From Runella rosea (GTDB lineage Bacteria > Bacteroidota > Bacteroidia > Cytophagales > Spirosomataceae): DNA of 64,000 nucleotides. Position numbers and translations under genes: made by a program. The DNA is taken from the NCBI RefSeq assembly GCF_003325355.1, contig NZ_CP030850.1:3782001-3846000 (forward strand), written 5' to 3'. Positions 34,434-42,697 of the stretch are shown one piece after another (position 1 is the first letter of the stretch; every line of letters starts with the position of its first letter). The notes beneath the pieces are model-generated. The model worked only from the letters and a program-made list of their open reading frames with translations, had not been told where the DNA came from and ran no database searches.

Positions 34434-35357
34434 ATGCATTATAATCGTCGTCATTTTATAGAAACCCTCACCGCCAGCAGCGCGGTCTTATTGACCCACT
34501 CGGCCACGGCTTTTGCTCCCAAAGCACTTCCTATTTCTTCCAACCAATATGCGTGGATTACATTTTATAACCGCGACAAGCGCGATTGGAACGCCGATTT
34601 GGATGCATCTTTGGTAGAATACGTCAAATCAGGGCTGACGGCTTATGAGCCCAGTTTCTCCAACGTAGAAGAGGTAAAAAGGCTGGCTCCGTTGCTCAAA
34701 AAACATAATTTGACCATGCCTTCGGCTTACGTAGGCAGTGTTTTGCACGACCCCACAGAGGGGAAACGTTCTATCGAAATGGCATTGGCCATTGCAGAAG
34801 CAGCGCAACCTTTAGGACTGAAAATATTGGTTTCTAACCCCAGCCCGTTGAAATGGGGTAGCAGCGACATTAAGAATGACTCCCAACTGATTGAGCAAGC
34901 CAAAAATCTGGAGTTTTTAGGTAGCGAACTTCGAAAACGCGGCGTCACCCTCGCCTATCATACCCACGATGTGGAGCTTCGCGCTGGTGCCCGCGAGTTT
35001 CACCACATGCTTCAAAATACCGACCCAAAAAATGTAGGTTTCTGTCTGGATGTACATTGGGTGTACCGGGGCGCAGGCAACTCACAGGTAGCCCTTTTTG
35101 ACGTCGTAAAAATGTACGGCAAGCGCGTAGTAGAATTGCACATACGACAATCTGTCGGTAACGTTTGGGGAGAAACTTTCGGTGAAGGCGACATTAACTA
35201 TCCACGGTTGGTACGTGAGCTGCAAGCGCTGAAAGTGAAGCCATTGCTTGTGTTGGAGCAATGTCTGGAGAGCCAATCGCCCAACACAGTAAAAGCGGTG
35301 GAAGCGCACCAACGCGATTTGGCCTACGCAAAGCAAGTGTTTGCGGGCTGGCTATAA
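34434..35357 (+). CDS. Sugar phosphate isomerase/epimerase-like TIM-barrel protein with Tat-like leader
   Basis: 307 residues from the ATG at 34434 (MHYNRRHFIETLTASS); an upstream GTG is less likely. The leader has the twin-arginine pair NRRHFIE and a hydrophobic stretch to about residue 30. The remainder is an AP-endonuclease-2-type barrel with metal-ligand motifs TLAYHTHDVEL, VGFCLDVHWVYRG, VVELHIRQS, and LVLEQCLES. Relatives epimerise or dehydrate sugars and inositols. Export suggests action in the periplasm. It ends in a very strong hairpin. Confidence 0.82.
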   Translation: MHYNRRHFIETLTASSAVLLTHSATAFAPKALPISSNQYAWITFYNRDKRDWNADLDASLVEYVKSGLTAYEPSFSNVEEVKRLAPLLKKHNLTMPSAYVGSVLHDPTEGKRSIEMALAIAEAAQPLGLKILVSNPSPLKWGSSDIKNDSQLIEQAKNLEFLGSELRKRGVTLAYHTHDVELRAGAREFHHMLQNTDPKNVGFCLDVHWVYRGAGNSQVALFDVVKMYGKRVVELHIRQSVGNVWGETFGEGDINYPRLVRELQALKVKPLLVLEQCLESQSPNTVKAVEAHQRDLAYAKQVFAGWL

Positions 35358-35360
35358 GCC

Positions 35361-35393
35361 AACGTCGGCGAGGCTCAGAGCCTCGCCGACGTT
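35361..35393. terminator. Perfect 15-bp GC-rich hairpin between convergent genes
   Basis: AACGTCGGCGAGGCT and AGCCTCGCCGACGTT form a perfect stem around CAG, 3 bases past the isomerase stop and 25 bases before the receptor stop. It probably ends both transcripts. Confidence 0.7.
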
Positions 35394-35417
35394 AAATTGT
35401 ATCAATATTTCTTACTC

Positions 35418-37886
35418 TTAAAATTTCAAACCAACACTTACCAGAAAATTGCGCCCCGCCTGCGGGTAGTAGAAATTTTCGGTGGTAGTCTGACCGCCAT
35501 AAATGTAGCTGTAGGTGTATCCGTTGGATTCGTACAACTCATTGAAAATGTTGTTGGCTAAGGCGCTCACCGTGATTTCATTCATCCATTTAGGCTTAAC
35601 GCGATAAATCAGCCGAAGGTCGTTGGTAAAATATGCATCCAACTTACGGCCTTCGTTGGAAGTATTGTCCAAATATTGCTTCCCTACGTACTTGGTCAAC
35701 AACGCCACCTCTAGGTTTTTTACGGGCGTGTAAACCAATTGGCTTCCTACAATCACATTGGGCGAGAGCGCAATGTTTGAATTTCCGTGGTTTGTGGTTT
35801 GATAACCGCCATTTTCGTCGTCGTAATTGACAATGTACTCCGTAAAATTCTTGATTTTATTTTGGCTGAACGTCGCGTTGGCATTCCATTTCCATTGTTT
35901 ACTCAACTGCGCCCCAAACTCCAATTCAATTCCCGCACGATAGCTTTCTGGCACGTTGATTTTAATGGGATTTCCTACGTCGTTCAACTGCCCCGATACC
36001 ACCAATTGGTTTTTGTAATTCATATAGTACCCACCAACAGATGCCGCTACGCGGCCTTTTTGGAAACGATAGCCAAACTCTAAGTCACGCAATACCTCGG
36101 GCTGGGGTTGAATCTGACGCGTAGATTCTGTAAAATCATCACGGTTGGGTTCGCGGTGCGCCAAACTGAAAGAGGCAAAAGCCGTGCTACTTTCTGACAC
36201 CTGATAAGTTAAACCTCCTTTGGGATTAAAGAAAGTATAATTGACATCATGCGATTGCTGCCGTTGCTGGTTGTCGTCACCTTTCACAAAATAACCGATT
36301 TTTCTGACTTGGGCATCAGCAAATACATTCAGTTTATCGGTGAGTTGATAATACACCTTTCCGTATACATTGAAATCCGTTTTCATGCCAACGTTTTGGT
36401 AATACCGCTGACGAATGCTGCTATTGCTCGCAAAGCGCGCCCAAATCACTTCCCCAAAGTGGTTACCATCGTATTGATTCCATCCTCCGCCGATGTTGGC
36501 AGTGAGCTTTTGGAAGCTGTTATAATCCAACGAAAACGTTGTTCCGTAGAAAGAATTATCTAACCACCGGCGACGAATCAAATCGCTGCGCGTAATGGTG
36601 TCTCCACCCGCAATCACTGAGGGCAATTTATAGTTTCTAAGCCTATCGTTGTCGCGGTATTGCTCATAATATCCACGGCCTTTTACCAAAAATCCGTTGA
36701 GGTTAAACGTCCAGTTTTTGCTGAGTGTATGCGACGAAACCAGTTGATAATGGTCTTGCTGATAGTTATCTACTTGGTTATCATACAAATACAAATTGTA
36801 CGTCCGGCTATCAGAATTTAAGAGGTTTTGGGCATCCCGCTCATTCAAACCATTGCGGTCGATGTAAGCCAACATTCCTTCTCGGTCGCCTTTTAGGCGT
36901 GCTTCGGGGGTTCCTTCCCATGCTTGGTAAGTTACTTCTTTACCCGAAAATACGTTTAAACGCACCGAGCTTTTCTTTCCAAAATAAGCCCCAGAGACAT
37001 AAAACGACCCTAAATCAGACTTAGCGCGGTCAATGAAGCCGTCGGATGTGATTTTTGATAAGCGAGCGTCCAACGTAAATTTGTTATTCAACAAACCCGT
37101 GCCCGCCATAATCGTATGCTTACGGGTTTTGAAAGAACCCACCGAATTGTTGATTTCGGCATAGGCTTCTTTTCTGAATTCGTTGGTGTTGATGTTGACC
37201 GTAGCCCCAAATGCGGCCGCCCCGTTGGTAGAAGTCCCTACCCCACGCTGAATCTGCACACTGCTGACCGACGAGCTAAAATCGGGCATATTTACCCAAA
37301 ATGTTCCTTGGCTTTCGGCGTCATTATAAGGAATCCCGTTGATGGTCACGTTGATACGCGTGGCATCCGTGCCTCTAATACGTAATCCCGTATACCCTAC
37401 ACCCGCTCCCGCATCAGAGGTAGTGACGAGTGAGGGCGTGAAATTGAGCAATACGGGCAGATCTTGCCCTAAATTCTGTTTACTCAATTCAAGTTTTCCA
37501 ACATTGGTAAACGCTACCCCCGAGTTCTGATTGGCTCGGGTAGCGTTAATAACCACTTCGTCGGCAGAAAAAGAACTGCGGACTAATTTAATTTCTACGT
37601 TTGAATTCCAACTTTGAAGGGAAGCCAACACCATTTTCTGGTTCTCATAGCCAACGTACGAAAACTCCAGTAAATCAGTGTCTTTAGGAAGATTTTTTAG
37701 CGAAAATTCGCCTTTTTCGTTTGTTACCGTTCCCCGAAAACTTCCAGCTCGGATGGTTGCACCCGGCAGCGGTTTGTCGTCTTCGGCGTCAACGATTTTG
37801 CCCGATACAGATAATTGGGCAAGTGCAGGCACGTACAGCAACACTCCCGTTGCCACGGCCAAAAACCAAGATGTAAACTTTAGCAT
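35418..37886 (-). CDS. TonB-dependent outer-membrane receptor, probable thiamine uptake
   Basis: 822 residues. A signal peptide (to about 23) is followed by a carboxypeptidase-regulatory-like domain (VSGKIVDAEDDKPLPGATI, to about 105), a plug (GLRIRGTDATRINVTINGIP and SVQIQRGVGTSTNGAAAFG) and a 22-strand barrel ending in the outer-membrane signal NFLVSVGLKF. It imports a ligand across the outer membrane using TonB energy. The leader carries a TPP riboswitch, which strongly points to thiamine or a precursor. No SusD partner or thi gene is adjacent, so it stands alone. It would be energised by TonB systems such as the one at 54-57 kb. Confidence 0.93.
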   Translation of the reverse strand: MLKFTSWFLAVATGVLLYVPALAQLSVSGKIVDAEDDKPLPGATIRAGSFRGTVTNEKGEFSLKNLPKDTDLLEFSYVGYENQKMVLASLQSWNSNVEIKLVRSSFSADEVVINATRANQNSGVAFTNVGKLELSKQNLGQDLPVLLNFTPSLVTTSDAGAGVGYTGLRIRGTDATRINVTINGIPYNDAESQGTFWVNMPDFSSSVSSVQIQRGVGTSTNGAAAFGATVNINTNEFRKEAYAEINNSVGSFKTRKHTIMAGTGLLNNKFTLDARLSKITSDGFIDRAKSDLGSFYVSGAYFGKKSSVRLNVFSGKEVTYQAWEGTPEARLKGDREGMLAYIDRNGLNERDAQNLLNSDSRTYNLYLYDNQVDNYQQDHYQLVSSHTLSKNWTFNLNGFLVKGRGYYEQYRDNDRLRNYKLPSVIAGGDTITRSDLIRRRWLDNSFYGTTFSLDYNSFQKLTANIGGGWNQYDGNHFGEVIWARFASNSSIRQRYYQNVGMKTDFNVYGKVYYQLTDKLNVFADAQVRKIGYFVKGDDNQQRQQSHDVNYTFFNPKGGLTYQVSESSTAFASFSLAHREPNRDDFTESTRQIQPQPEVLRDLEFGYRFQKGRVAASVGGYYMNYKNQLVVSGQLNDVGNPIKINVPESYRAGIELEFGAQLSKQWKWNANATFSQNKIKNFTEYIVNYDDENGGYQTTNHGNSNIALSPNVIVGSQLVYTPVKNLEVALLTKYVGKQYLDNTSNEGRKLDAYFTNDLRLIYRVKPKWMNEITVSALANNIFNELYESNGYTYSYIYGGQTTTENFYYPQAGRNFLVSVGLKF

Positions 37887-37892
37887 TTTTAA

Positions 37893-37966
37893 TTCCCTCC
37901 GCCGGCATTACCCGGTTCAGGTGGTAAGGGTATAATCTCAGCCCGTCATGTTAGGGCACCCCGTTT
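37893..37966 (-). promoter_or_regulatory. TPP (thiamine pyrophosphate) riboswitch
   Basis: Read on the minus strand the segment has the conserved TPP aptamer words in order: GGGGTGC, GGGCTGAGA, ACCCTT, CCTGAACCGGGTAATGCCGG and GCGGAGGGA. The closing P1 strand GGAGGGAA lies 6 bases ahead of the receptor ATG and can itself serve as the ribosome binding site, so ligand binding would directly hide it. There is no room for a separate expression platform; control is therefore expected at translation. Confidence 0.95.
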
Positions 37967-37997
37967 TGTAAAAAATTCTGCGCGTCAGAACTGACCG

Positions 37998-38005
37998 CAA
38001 AGGTA
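37998..38005 (-). promoter_or_regulatory. Candidate -7 element for the riboswitch-receptor transcript
   Basis: TACCTTTG on the minus strand fits TAnnTTTG and would start the RNA about 25 bases ahead of the aptamer. The -33 element is not clear. Confidence 0.4.
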
Positions 38006-38037
38006 AGAGGATAACTTAGAAAAATGTAAATATCTTT

Positions 38038-38646
38038 TTAGTTGGGTGTTTTTCGCTTCGTTCTGTTCAACCATTTCTGCTGAATTTTGTACGAAAGCCA
38101 CGCGCTTGCCGCACCCGCGACGGCACCTGCCAAAATATCACTCGGATAATGCACGCCCAAACGCATTCGCGAATACCCAACCGCTCCTGCCCACGCATAA
38201 GCCGGCACAATGACGTACCATTTACGATAATTGATGGCCAACGTCGTAGCCGTTGAAAACGCCACCGTAGTGTGGCCCGACGGAAATGAATAATGCGGCT
38301 CTTCACCTTCTACCCGCGCCGCAAAAAGCGTAGGATGCTCAATGAAAGGCCTGTCTCTCAAGACGATTCGTTTGGTCACCTGTGTAATACCTGTCCCAAT
38401 CACAAATCCACCCAGGGCCTGCCAGCCCTGTTGTTGCAAGGTCTTATTTTTGGTTGAAAAACCCGCAATCAACAAGCCCGCTGGAAGCGCTAAGCTCAAT
38501 GGCTTGGCCGTGGATGAAATGAACTTTGCCGTACTTACATTGGTCGGTTGGATGGAGCCATACACGTCTTGTAGCAGGCGGGTATCTAAATTTTGTGCGC
38601 TTATTTTCCACGAAAACAAACACAAAAAGAGAAGGCATTTTTTCAC
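38038..38646 (-). CDS. PAP2-family phosphatase, membrane-associated
   Basis: About 202 residues. The start must be non-ATG: GTG at 38646 (chosen) or TTG at 38652; both keep a signal peptide ending near KISAQN. The phosphatase motifs are complete: KRIVLRDRP, YSFPSGHTTVAFS and SRMRLGVHYPSDI, with the catalytic histidines. The family dephosphorylates lipid phosphates such as undecaprenyl pyrophosphate or phosphatidate on the periplasmic side. Hydrophobic helices surround the motifs. It follows the SafE gene by about 25 bases on the same strand, probably in one transcript. Confidence 0.9.
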   Translation of the reverse strand: MKKCLLFLCLFSWKISAQNLDTRLLQDVYGSIQPTNVSTAKFISSTAKPLSLALPAGLLIAGFSTKNKTLQQQGWQALGGFVIGTGITQVTKRIVLRDRPFIEHPTLFAARVEGEEPHYSFPSGHTTVAFSTATTLAINYRKWYVIVPAYAWAGAVGYSRMRLGVHYPSDILAGAVAGAASAWLSYKIQQKWLNRTKRKTPN

Positions 38647-38671
38647 TGACAAAACGATTGTGTGAGAGAAG

Positions 38672-39397
38672 TTAGGTCAAATATAGTTTTGCTACCGCAA
38701 TCAACAATACTGAAGCCAAAATATAGCGCAATGTTTGCAGATTAAACTTAAAACTTCCTTGATAGGCCCCTACAAATCCACCCACCAAAGCAGCTATTAG
38801 CCAGGAAGTTAGCTGACCATTAGGTTCAAATCCTTTTTGAAACAACCCGTACAACCCCGACATGGAATTAACAAAGATAAACAAAGCCGAAACTGCGGCT
38901 GTTTCTTTCACCCGTCCCCAGCCCAACAACAAAATAACGGGACTCAAAATAATGCCCCCGCCAATGCCTAGCATCCCCGACAACAACCCAATGACTGCCC
39001 CAATCGCCAAAGCACCCGTCAAAGGCACGGGGTTATTTTCGGCTTTTTCTACGGGTTGAAAGAGCATCCGCGCAATGGCAATGGCCAAAGCTACGGCCAA
39101 TAATTTTTTATAAAGTGAATCTGTAATCGGCAGCGTAGCACCAATGTAGGAAAGGGGAATGCTAGCAAGGGCAAAAGGCCAGAATAAATTCCACCGAAAA
39201 TGCCCCGCTCGGTAGTATTGAATAAATGCAACAAGAGAAACAAATACGTTGAGAATCAACGCCGAAGATTTCATCAAAGCAGGAGAAGTACCAAAAATAG
39301 CCATCAACGCCAAATATCCACTCGCCCCACCATGCCCGACGGATGCGTACAAAAAAGCCATTATGCCAATCAGCAGCGGTTGCCAATACTCTTGCAT
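38672..39397 (-). CDS. TauE/SafE-family sulfite or anion exporter
   Basis: 241 residues with eight membrane helices in two pseudo-repeats. The family glycine-rich motifs are ASVGHGGASGYLALMA (about 17-32) and LSGMLGIGGGIILSPVILLLG (about 135-155), followed by AAVSALFIFVNSMSG. Members move sulfite, sulfoacetate or other small organic anions across the inner membrane. It may be co-transcribed with the PAP2 gene. The substrate cannot be inferred from neighbours. Confidence 0.9.
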   Translation of the reverse strand: MQEYWQPLLIGIMAFLYASVGHGGASGYLALMAIFGTSPALMKSSALILNVFVSLVAFIQYYRAGHFRWNLFWPFALASIPLSYIGATLPITDSLYKKLLAVALAIAIARMLFQPVEKAENNPVPLTGALAIGAVIGLLSGMLGIGGGIILSPVILLLGWGRVKETAAVSALFIFVNSMSGLYGLFQKGFEPNGQLTSWLIAALVGGFVGAYQGSFKFNLQTLRYILASVLLIAVAKLYLT

Positions 39398-39465
39398 CGT
39401 TCAGAATTTCGTTATTCCCTCAAATATATAACGCTTTCTGATTCTTAGCAACCCATCACTCAATC

Positions 39466-40335
39466 CTACTTTTTGCGGCGTATGCGAAAGAGCTTAACCA
39501 ACGGCTCAACATAGTCTTGTTGTGAATCAATGGCTACATAATTAATGTCGTTTTGACGAGCAAATTGTTCGATTTTTTCCCCTACCTGCGCAAAATCTTC
39601 TCGTACCCGTTTACGAAACCACGGAGAAGAAGCGTTCACCCAAACGGTACGGTTAGATTCGGGGTCTACCATGGGAATAATGCCCAAACGTGGCAAATTT
39701 GTTTCGCGCTTGTCGAGCAAGTGCACCATGACCAAATCGTGCTTACGCGCCAAGGCTCGTAGATTGTGCTCGTAGTTTTTATCAATAAAGTCTGAAATAA
39801 AAATCACTACGCTACGGCGTTTGAGTACGTTGAGGGTAAATAAAATGCCTTCTGCTAAGTTGGTTTTAGAGGATAAAGGTTTGAGTTTGTACAATTCGGT
39901 AATCACCTCGTAGCCGTGTTTCATGCCGTTGGAGGGGCGAATGTACTTTTCTTTTTGGTCCGAAAAACACAGTAAACCCACATGACTTGCTTCCTGAATC
40001 GCCGATAACGCTAGCACGCCACAGATTTCTTTGGCGGTATCCAATTTTGAATGATTGGCGTGCCCCACTTGCTGAGAGCCGCTCACGTCTAAAATAAAAA
40101 AAACCGTTTGCTCCTTCTCTTCCCTGAAAATCTTCACGAACGTTCCGTGGCCTTTGGCCGATACGTTCCAGTCGATGGTACGCACGTCGTCGCCGTATTG
40201 GTATTCGCGCAAATCCGCAAACTCTACCCCCGAACCTTTGAAAACCGACCGAAAGCTACCACGCATGTCAGCATTGACGGCTTTTCGAATCCTAATCTCG
40301 TACTGACGAATCTTTGTAATAAATTGCTCAATCAT
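39466..40335 (-). CDS. DUF58 domain protein
   Basis: 289 residues, soluble. The conserved DUF58 core is GVEFADLREYQYGDDVRTIDWNVSAK, followed by a von Willebrand A-like region with the metal-site motif FILDVSGSQQ. DUF58 proteins usually work with a MoxR AAA ATPase and Bat proteins; none is adjacent here, and a BatD-like protein lies about 10 kb away. Its start region overlaps the divergent promoter of the DUF4296 gene. Confidence 0.9.
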   Translation of the reverse strand: MIEQFITKIRQYEIRIRKAVNADMRGSFRSVFKGSGVEFADLREYQYGDDVRTIDWNVSAKGHGTFVKIFREEKEQTVFFILDVSGSQQVGHANHSKLDTAKEICGVLALSAIQEASHVGLLCFSDQKEKYIRPSNGMKHGYEVITELYKLKPLSSKTNLAEGILFTLNVLKRRSVVIFISDFIDKNYEHNLRALARKHDLVMVHLLDKRETNLPRLGIIPMVDPESNRTVWVNASSPWFRKRVREDFAQVGEKIEQFARQNDINYVAIDSQQDYVEPLVKLFRIRRKK

Positions 40336-40346
40336 GCGTATTTTTG
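40313..40346 (+). promoter_or_regulatory. Bacteroidota-type promoter for the DUF4296 gene
   Basis: TTTG (40313-40316), 22 bases, TATTTTTG (40339-40346). It overlaps the first codons of the divergent DUF58 gene. Transcription would start near 40352. Confidence 0.5.
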
Positions 40347-40379
40347 TAGCTCAATACCTCAAAAATACAAAATTCAGTC

Positions 40380-40739
40380 ATGATACGCCGTACCCTCCTT
40401 TATTTTTCCGTCTTCACTTTGTTGCTCTATGGCTGTCAGGACGAACCAGAAATTCCTGCGGGCACCGTACCCGAAGCCAAAATGGCGCAAATTTTAACCG
40501 ATATTCACATTATCGAAGCAAGAGTGAGTAGGTTGGGAATGACATCGCTTGATTCTTCCACGATTGTTACTGAATATATGAAGGCTAAGGTGTTTAAAAA
40601 ATATGGTGTAGATTCGGCAACTTACAATCGTAGCTATCAATTTTATTCCACCAACCCTGTTTTTATGGAGCGTATTTATAACACCGTGGTGAAAGATTTG
40701 GAAATACGCCAAAAGAAAAAAAATTACAAAGGTTTGTAA
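40380..40739 (+). CDS. DUF4296 lipoprotein
   Basis: 119 residues. The signal peptide ends in the lipobox LLYGC (Cys19). The mature part carries the DUF4296 helices: MAQILTDIHIIEARVSRLG, then YMKAKVFKKYGVDSATYNRSYQFYSTNP, and a C-terminal helix. The family is restricted to Bacteroidota and has no known function. The next gene starts one base after the stop, so the two are translationally linked. Confidence 0.85.
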   Translation: MIRRTLLYFSVFTLLLYGCQDEPEIPAGTVPEAKMAQILTDIHIIEARVSRLGMTSLDSSTIVTEYMKAKVFKKYGVDSATYNRSYQFYSTNPVFMERIYNTVVKDLEIRQKKKNYKGL

Positions 40740-40740
40740 G

Positions 40741-41289
40741 ATGACTATTCCAGAAGAACTAAAAAAGGCCATTGTCCAAATGCCGCAAAAAGAAAAAGAT
40801 AAACTTCTGCTTCGATTGATTGGGAAAGACGACAACCTTGTGCAACGACTTGAATTTGAGCTAATTGAAATGGGCGATACCGTTCAGATCCGTCGCGACG
40901 ACATCAAACGTCGAATTCTGAAAAGCGCCCAAATGACCCACAATACGCCTGGCTGGATGATGATGGACATGCGAAACTTATCGGGGGATATCAGTCAACA
41001 CCTAAAAATCACCAAGGATAAATACGGTGAAATTGAATTAACCATTTACCTGCTTTTAACCTTTTTTGAACAGCAGTCTTCGCTCCTCCTGATTCATAAC
41101 AGCAAAAGCGATTCTTGCGCCGAATATATTGCCAAGCGCACCGACAGCGTGCTGAAAAAGCTGGCAAAATTTAACCCAGATTACTACGTAGATTTTGAAA
41201 GAGATATGCAGCAGCTGCTGAATTATGTTCACAGCCATTGTCCCAAAAACTACGCCCGCCAATTGGATATTCCCAAAAATTGGCCATAA
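40741..41289 (+). CDS. Hypothetical protein linked to the DUF4296 lipoprotein
   Basis: 182 residues, soluble, mainly helical, with many Lys and Asp residues. The N-terminal part (IPEELKKAIVQMPQKEKDKLLLRLIGKD) looks like a helical hairpin; no catalytic motif is seen. It begins directly after the DUF4296 stop and ends with a strong terminator, so these two genes form one small operon. No family recognised. Confidence 0.7.
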   Translation: MTIPEELKKAIVQMPQKEKDKLLLRLIGKDDNLVQRLEFELIEMGDTVQIRRDDIKRRILKSAQMTHNTPGWMMMDMRNLSGDISQHLKITKDKYGEIELTIYLLLTFFEQQSSLLLIHNSKSDSCAEYIAKRTDSVLKKLAKFNPDYYVDFERDMQQLLNYVHSHCPKNYARQLDIPKNWP

Positions 41290-41293
41290 AAAA

Positions 41294-41324
41294 GGAGCTT
41301 GTGAGATTCACAAGCTCCTTTTTT
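41294..41324. terminator. Strong hairpin terminator between convergent units
   Basis: GGAGCTTGTGA and CACAAGCTCC form a 10-bp stem with a short loop; A residues flank the left side and a T run the right, so it can end both the 40380-41289 operon and the ExbD gene at 41369. Confidence 0.85.
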
Positions 41325-41368
41325 ATAATTCAACTAAAAGATAATCAAGTCTCTATTAATCTTCAAGA

Positions 41369-41761
41369 CTATTTTTTCACTGCCATCACCATCTTAATAT
41401 CAAGCTTGGCACCTACTGCCAGCACGTCTATTAAATCTTGTACGGAAATACTTTGGTCTACCTGAAGAATGATTGTTTTTTCCTCAACTCCCGCAAAAGT
41501 AGACGCTAGAACGCTTTCCAACTGCTCTTTAGGCAATGGCTCACGGTCGAGGAAATAATTTTTTTCTGCATCTACCGAGAGAGTAGTCTGCTTTTTCTGC
41601 ATTTGTTGGGTAGCCGATGCCTTTGGGAGCATCAACTTAATCACATTGGGGTTCACCATCGTCGAAATAATCAGGAAGAACAACATCAAGAAGAACATGA
41701 TGTCGTTCAGCGATTGGGTGAACACTTCGGGGGCGAATCTAGCTTTACGGCGGATTTTCAT
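41369..41761 (-). CDS. ExbD/TolR-type biopolymer transport protein
   Basis: 130 residues. One N-terminal membrane helix (about 20-40) contains the functional aspartate in LNDIMFFLMLFFLII, and the periplasmic domain ends in LIDVLAVGAKLDIKMVMAVKK. With ExbB it forms a proton-driven motor that energises TonB or a Tol-like system. It lies 30 bases behind its ExbB gene. There is no TonB or TolA gene here, in contrast to the second set near 55 kb, so its partner is elsewhere or it serves another machine. Confidence 0.9.
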   Translation of the reverse strand: MKIRRKARFAPEVFTQSLNDIMFFLMLFFLIISTMVNPNVIKLMLPKASATQQMQKKQTTLSVDAEKNYFLDREPLPKEQLESVLASTFAGVEEKTIILQVDQSISVQDLIDVLAVGAKLDIKMVMAVKK

Positions 41762-41791
41762 AGTTCAGTCATTTCGGTCATGCATTATTTA

Positions 41792-42481
41792 TCATGAACG
41801 ACTCGTAATGGGTTTCTGTAAAACGTCAATAAAATCAAACGCCCCGGCTTGAAGTTTTAATGCAATGCGGTCAATCTTCATGTTCAACAAGTGATAGCCC
41901 ATATACGCCACCAAACCTACAATCAGACCTGCGCCAGAAGTCACCATTTTCTCGTACATCCCGCTCGCAATGGTGCTGATGTCGAAATCATTAGACAATG
42001 AGATGCTATAAAAGATGTTAATAATCCCTGAGATTGTTCCTACGAAACCCAACATCGGCGCAATACCCGCAATCACCCCAAGGTAGGCAAGATTGCTTTC
42101 CATGCGTGAAATTTCGATATGACTGGCATTTTCGATGGTACTTTCGATGTCTTTGATGGAATAGCCAATACGCCCAACGGCTTTTTCAAAAATTCGTCCC
42201 GCGGCGGAGCGTTGATTACGACACAATGATTCGGCAGACTTGATATTTCCTTGCTGCACAAAATCTTTCATGTTATCAATAAAACTCTCTTCGAGTTTTC
42301 CGTTGGAATTGATGGCCAACCAACGTTCAAAAATCAAAAAAAGCGTCAGGAAGAACATAATCAGGAGGGGAATCATCACCCAGCCTCCTTTTAATAATAA
42401 ATCGAATAACGAGATTCCTTGGGCAGAAGTAGCAGAGGTAGCTACGGAGTCAACGGCAGTTTGCGCTTGGAGTAAAATCAT
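41792..42481 (-). CDS. ExbB/TolQ/MotA-type proton channel protein
   Basis: 229 residues from the ATG at 42481. A longer frame to a TTG at 42547 overlaps the promoter (42545-42577) and cannot be transcribed from it, which decides for the ATG. Three membrane helices are visible (about 22-42, 122-145 and 170-192), with the family segment GVIAGIAPMLGFVGTISGIINIF and the later GAGLIVGLVAYMGYHLL. It assembles as a pentamer around ExbD. It is first in a two-gene operon. Confidence 0.9.
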   Translation of the reverse strand: MILLQAQTAVDSVATSATSAQGISLFDLLLKGGWVMIPLLIMFFLTLFLIFERWLAINSNGKLEESFIDNMKDFVQQGNIKSAESLCRNQRSAAGRIFEKAVGRIGYSIKDIESTIENASHIEISRMESNLAYLGVIAGIAPMLGFVGTISGIINIFYSISLSNDFDISTIASGMYEKMVTSGAGLIVGLVAYMGYHLLNMKIDRIALKLQAGAFDFIDVLQKPITSRS

Positions 42482-42544
42482 TACTGGTTTGGTTTTTGCT
42501 GTGTCAAAAACGGAATGGATTAAAGGAATATTGTTTATAAGGGC

Positions 42545-42577
42545 CAAATATACGAATTTCTAACCGTTACGGTCAAA
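42545..42577 (-). promoter_or_regulatory. Bacteroidota-type promoter for the 41.4-42.5 kb exbB-exbD pair
   Basis: On the minus strand TTTG, 21 bases, TATATTTG. The transcript should begin near 42540, downstream of the TTG that would lengthen ExbB. Confidence 0.6.
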
Positions 42578-42697
42578 AATACCTATTAAGACCGCGGCTA
42601 ATACATAACGAGTAAAACCTACATTATAAACGAAAAATGTGGCAACACATTGGTATTTTTCAACGTCTATTGCCTTTTTTATTCAGTATTTAAAAAA

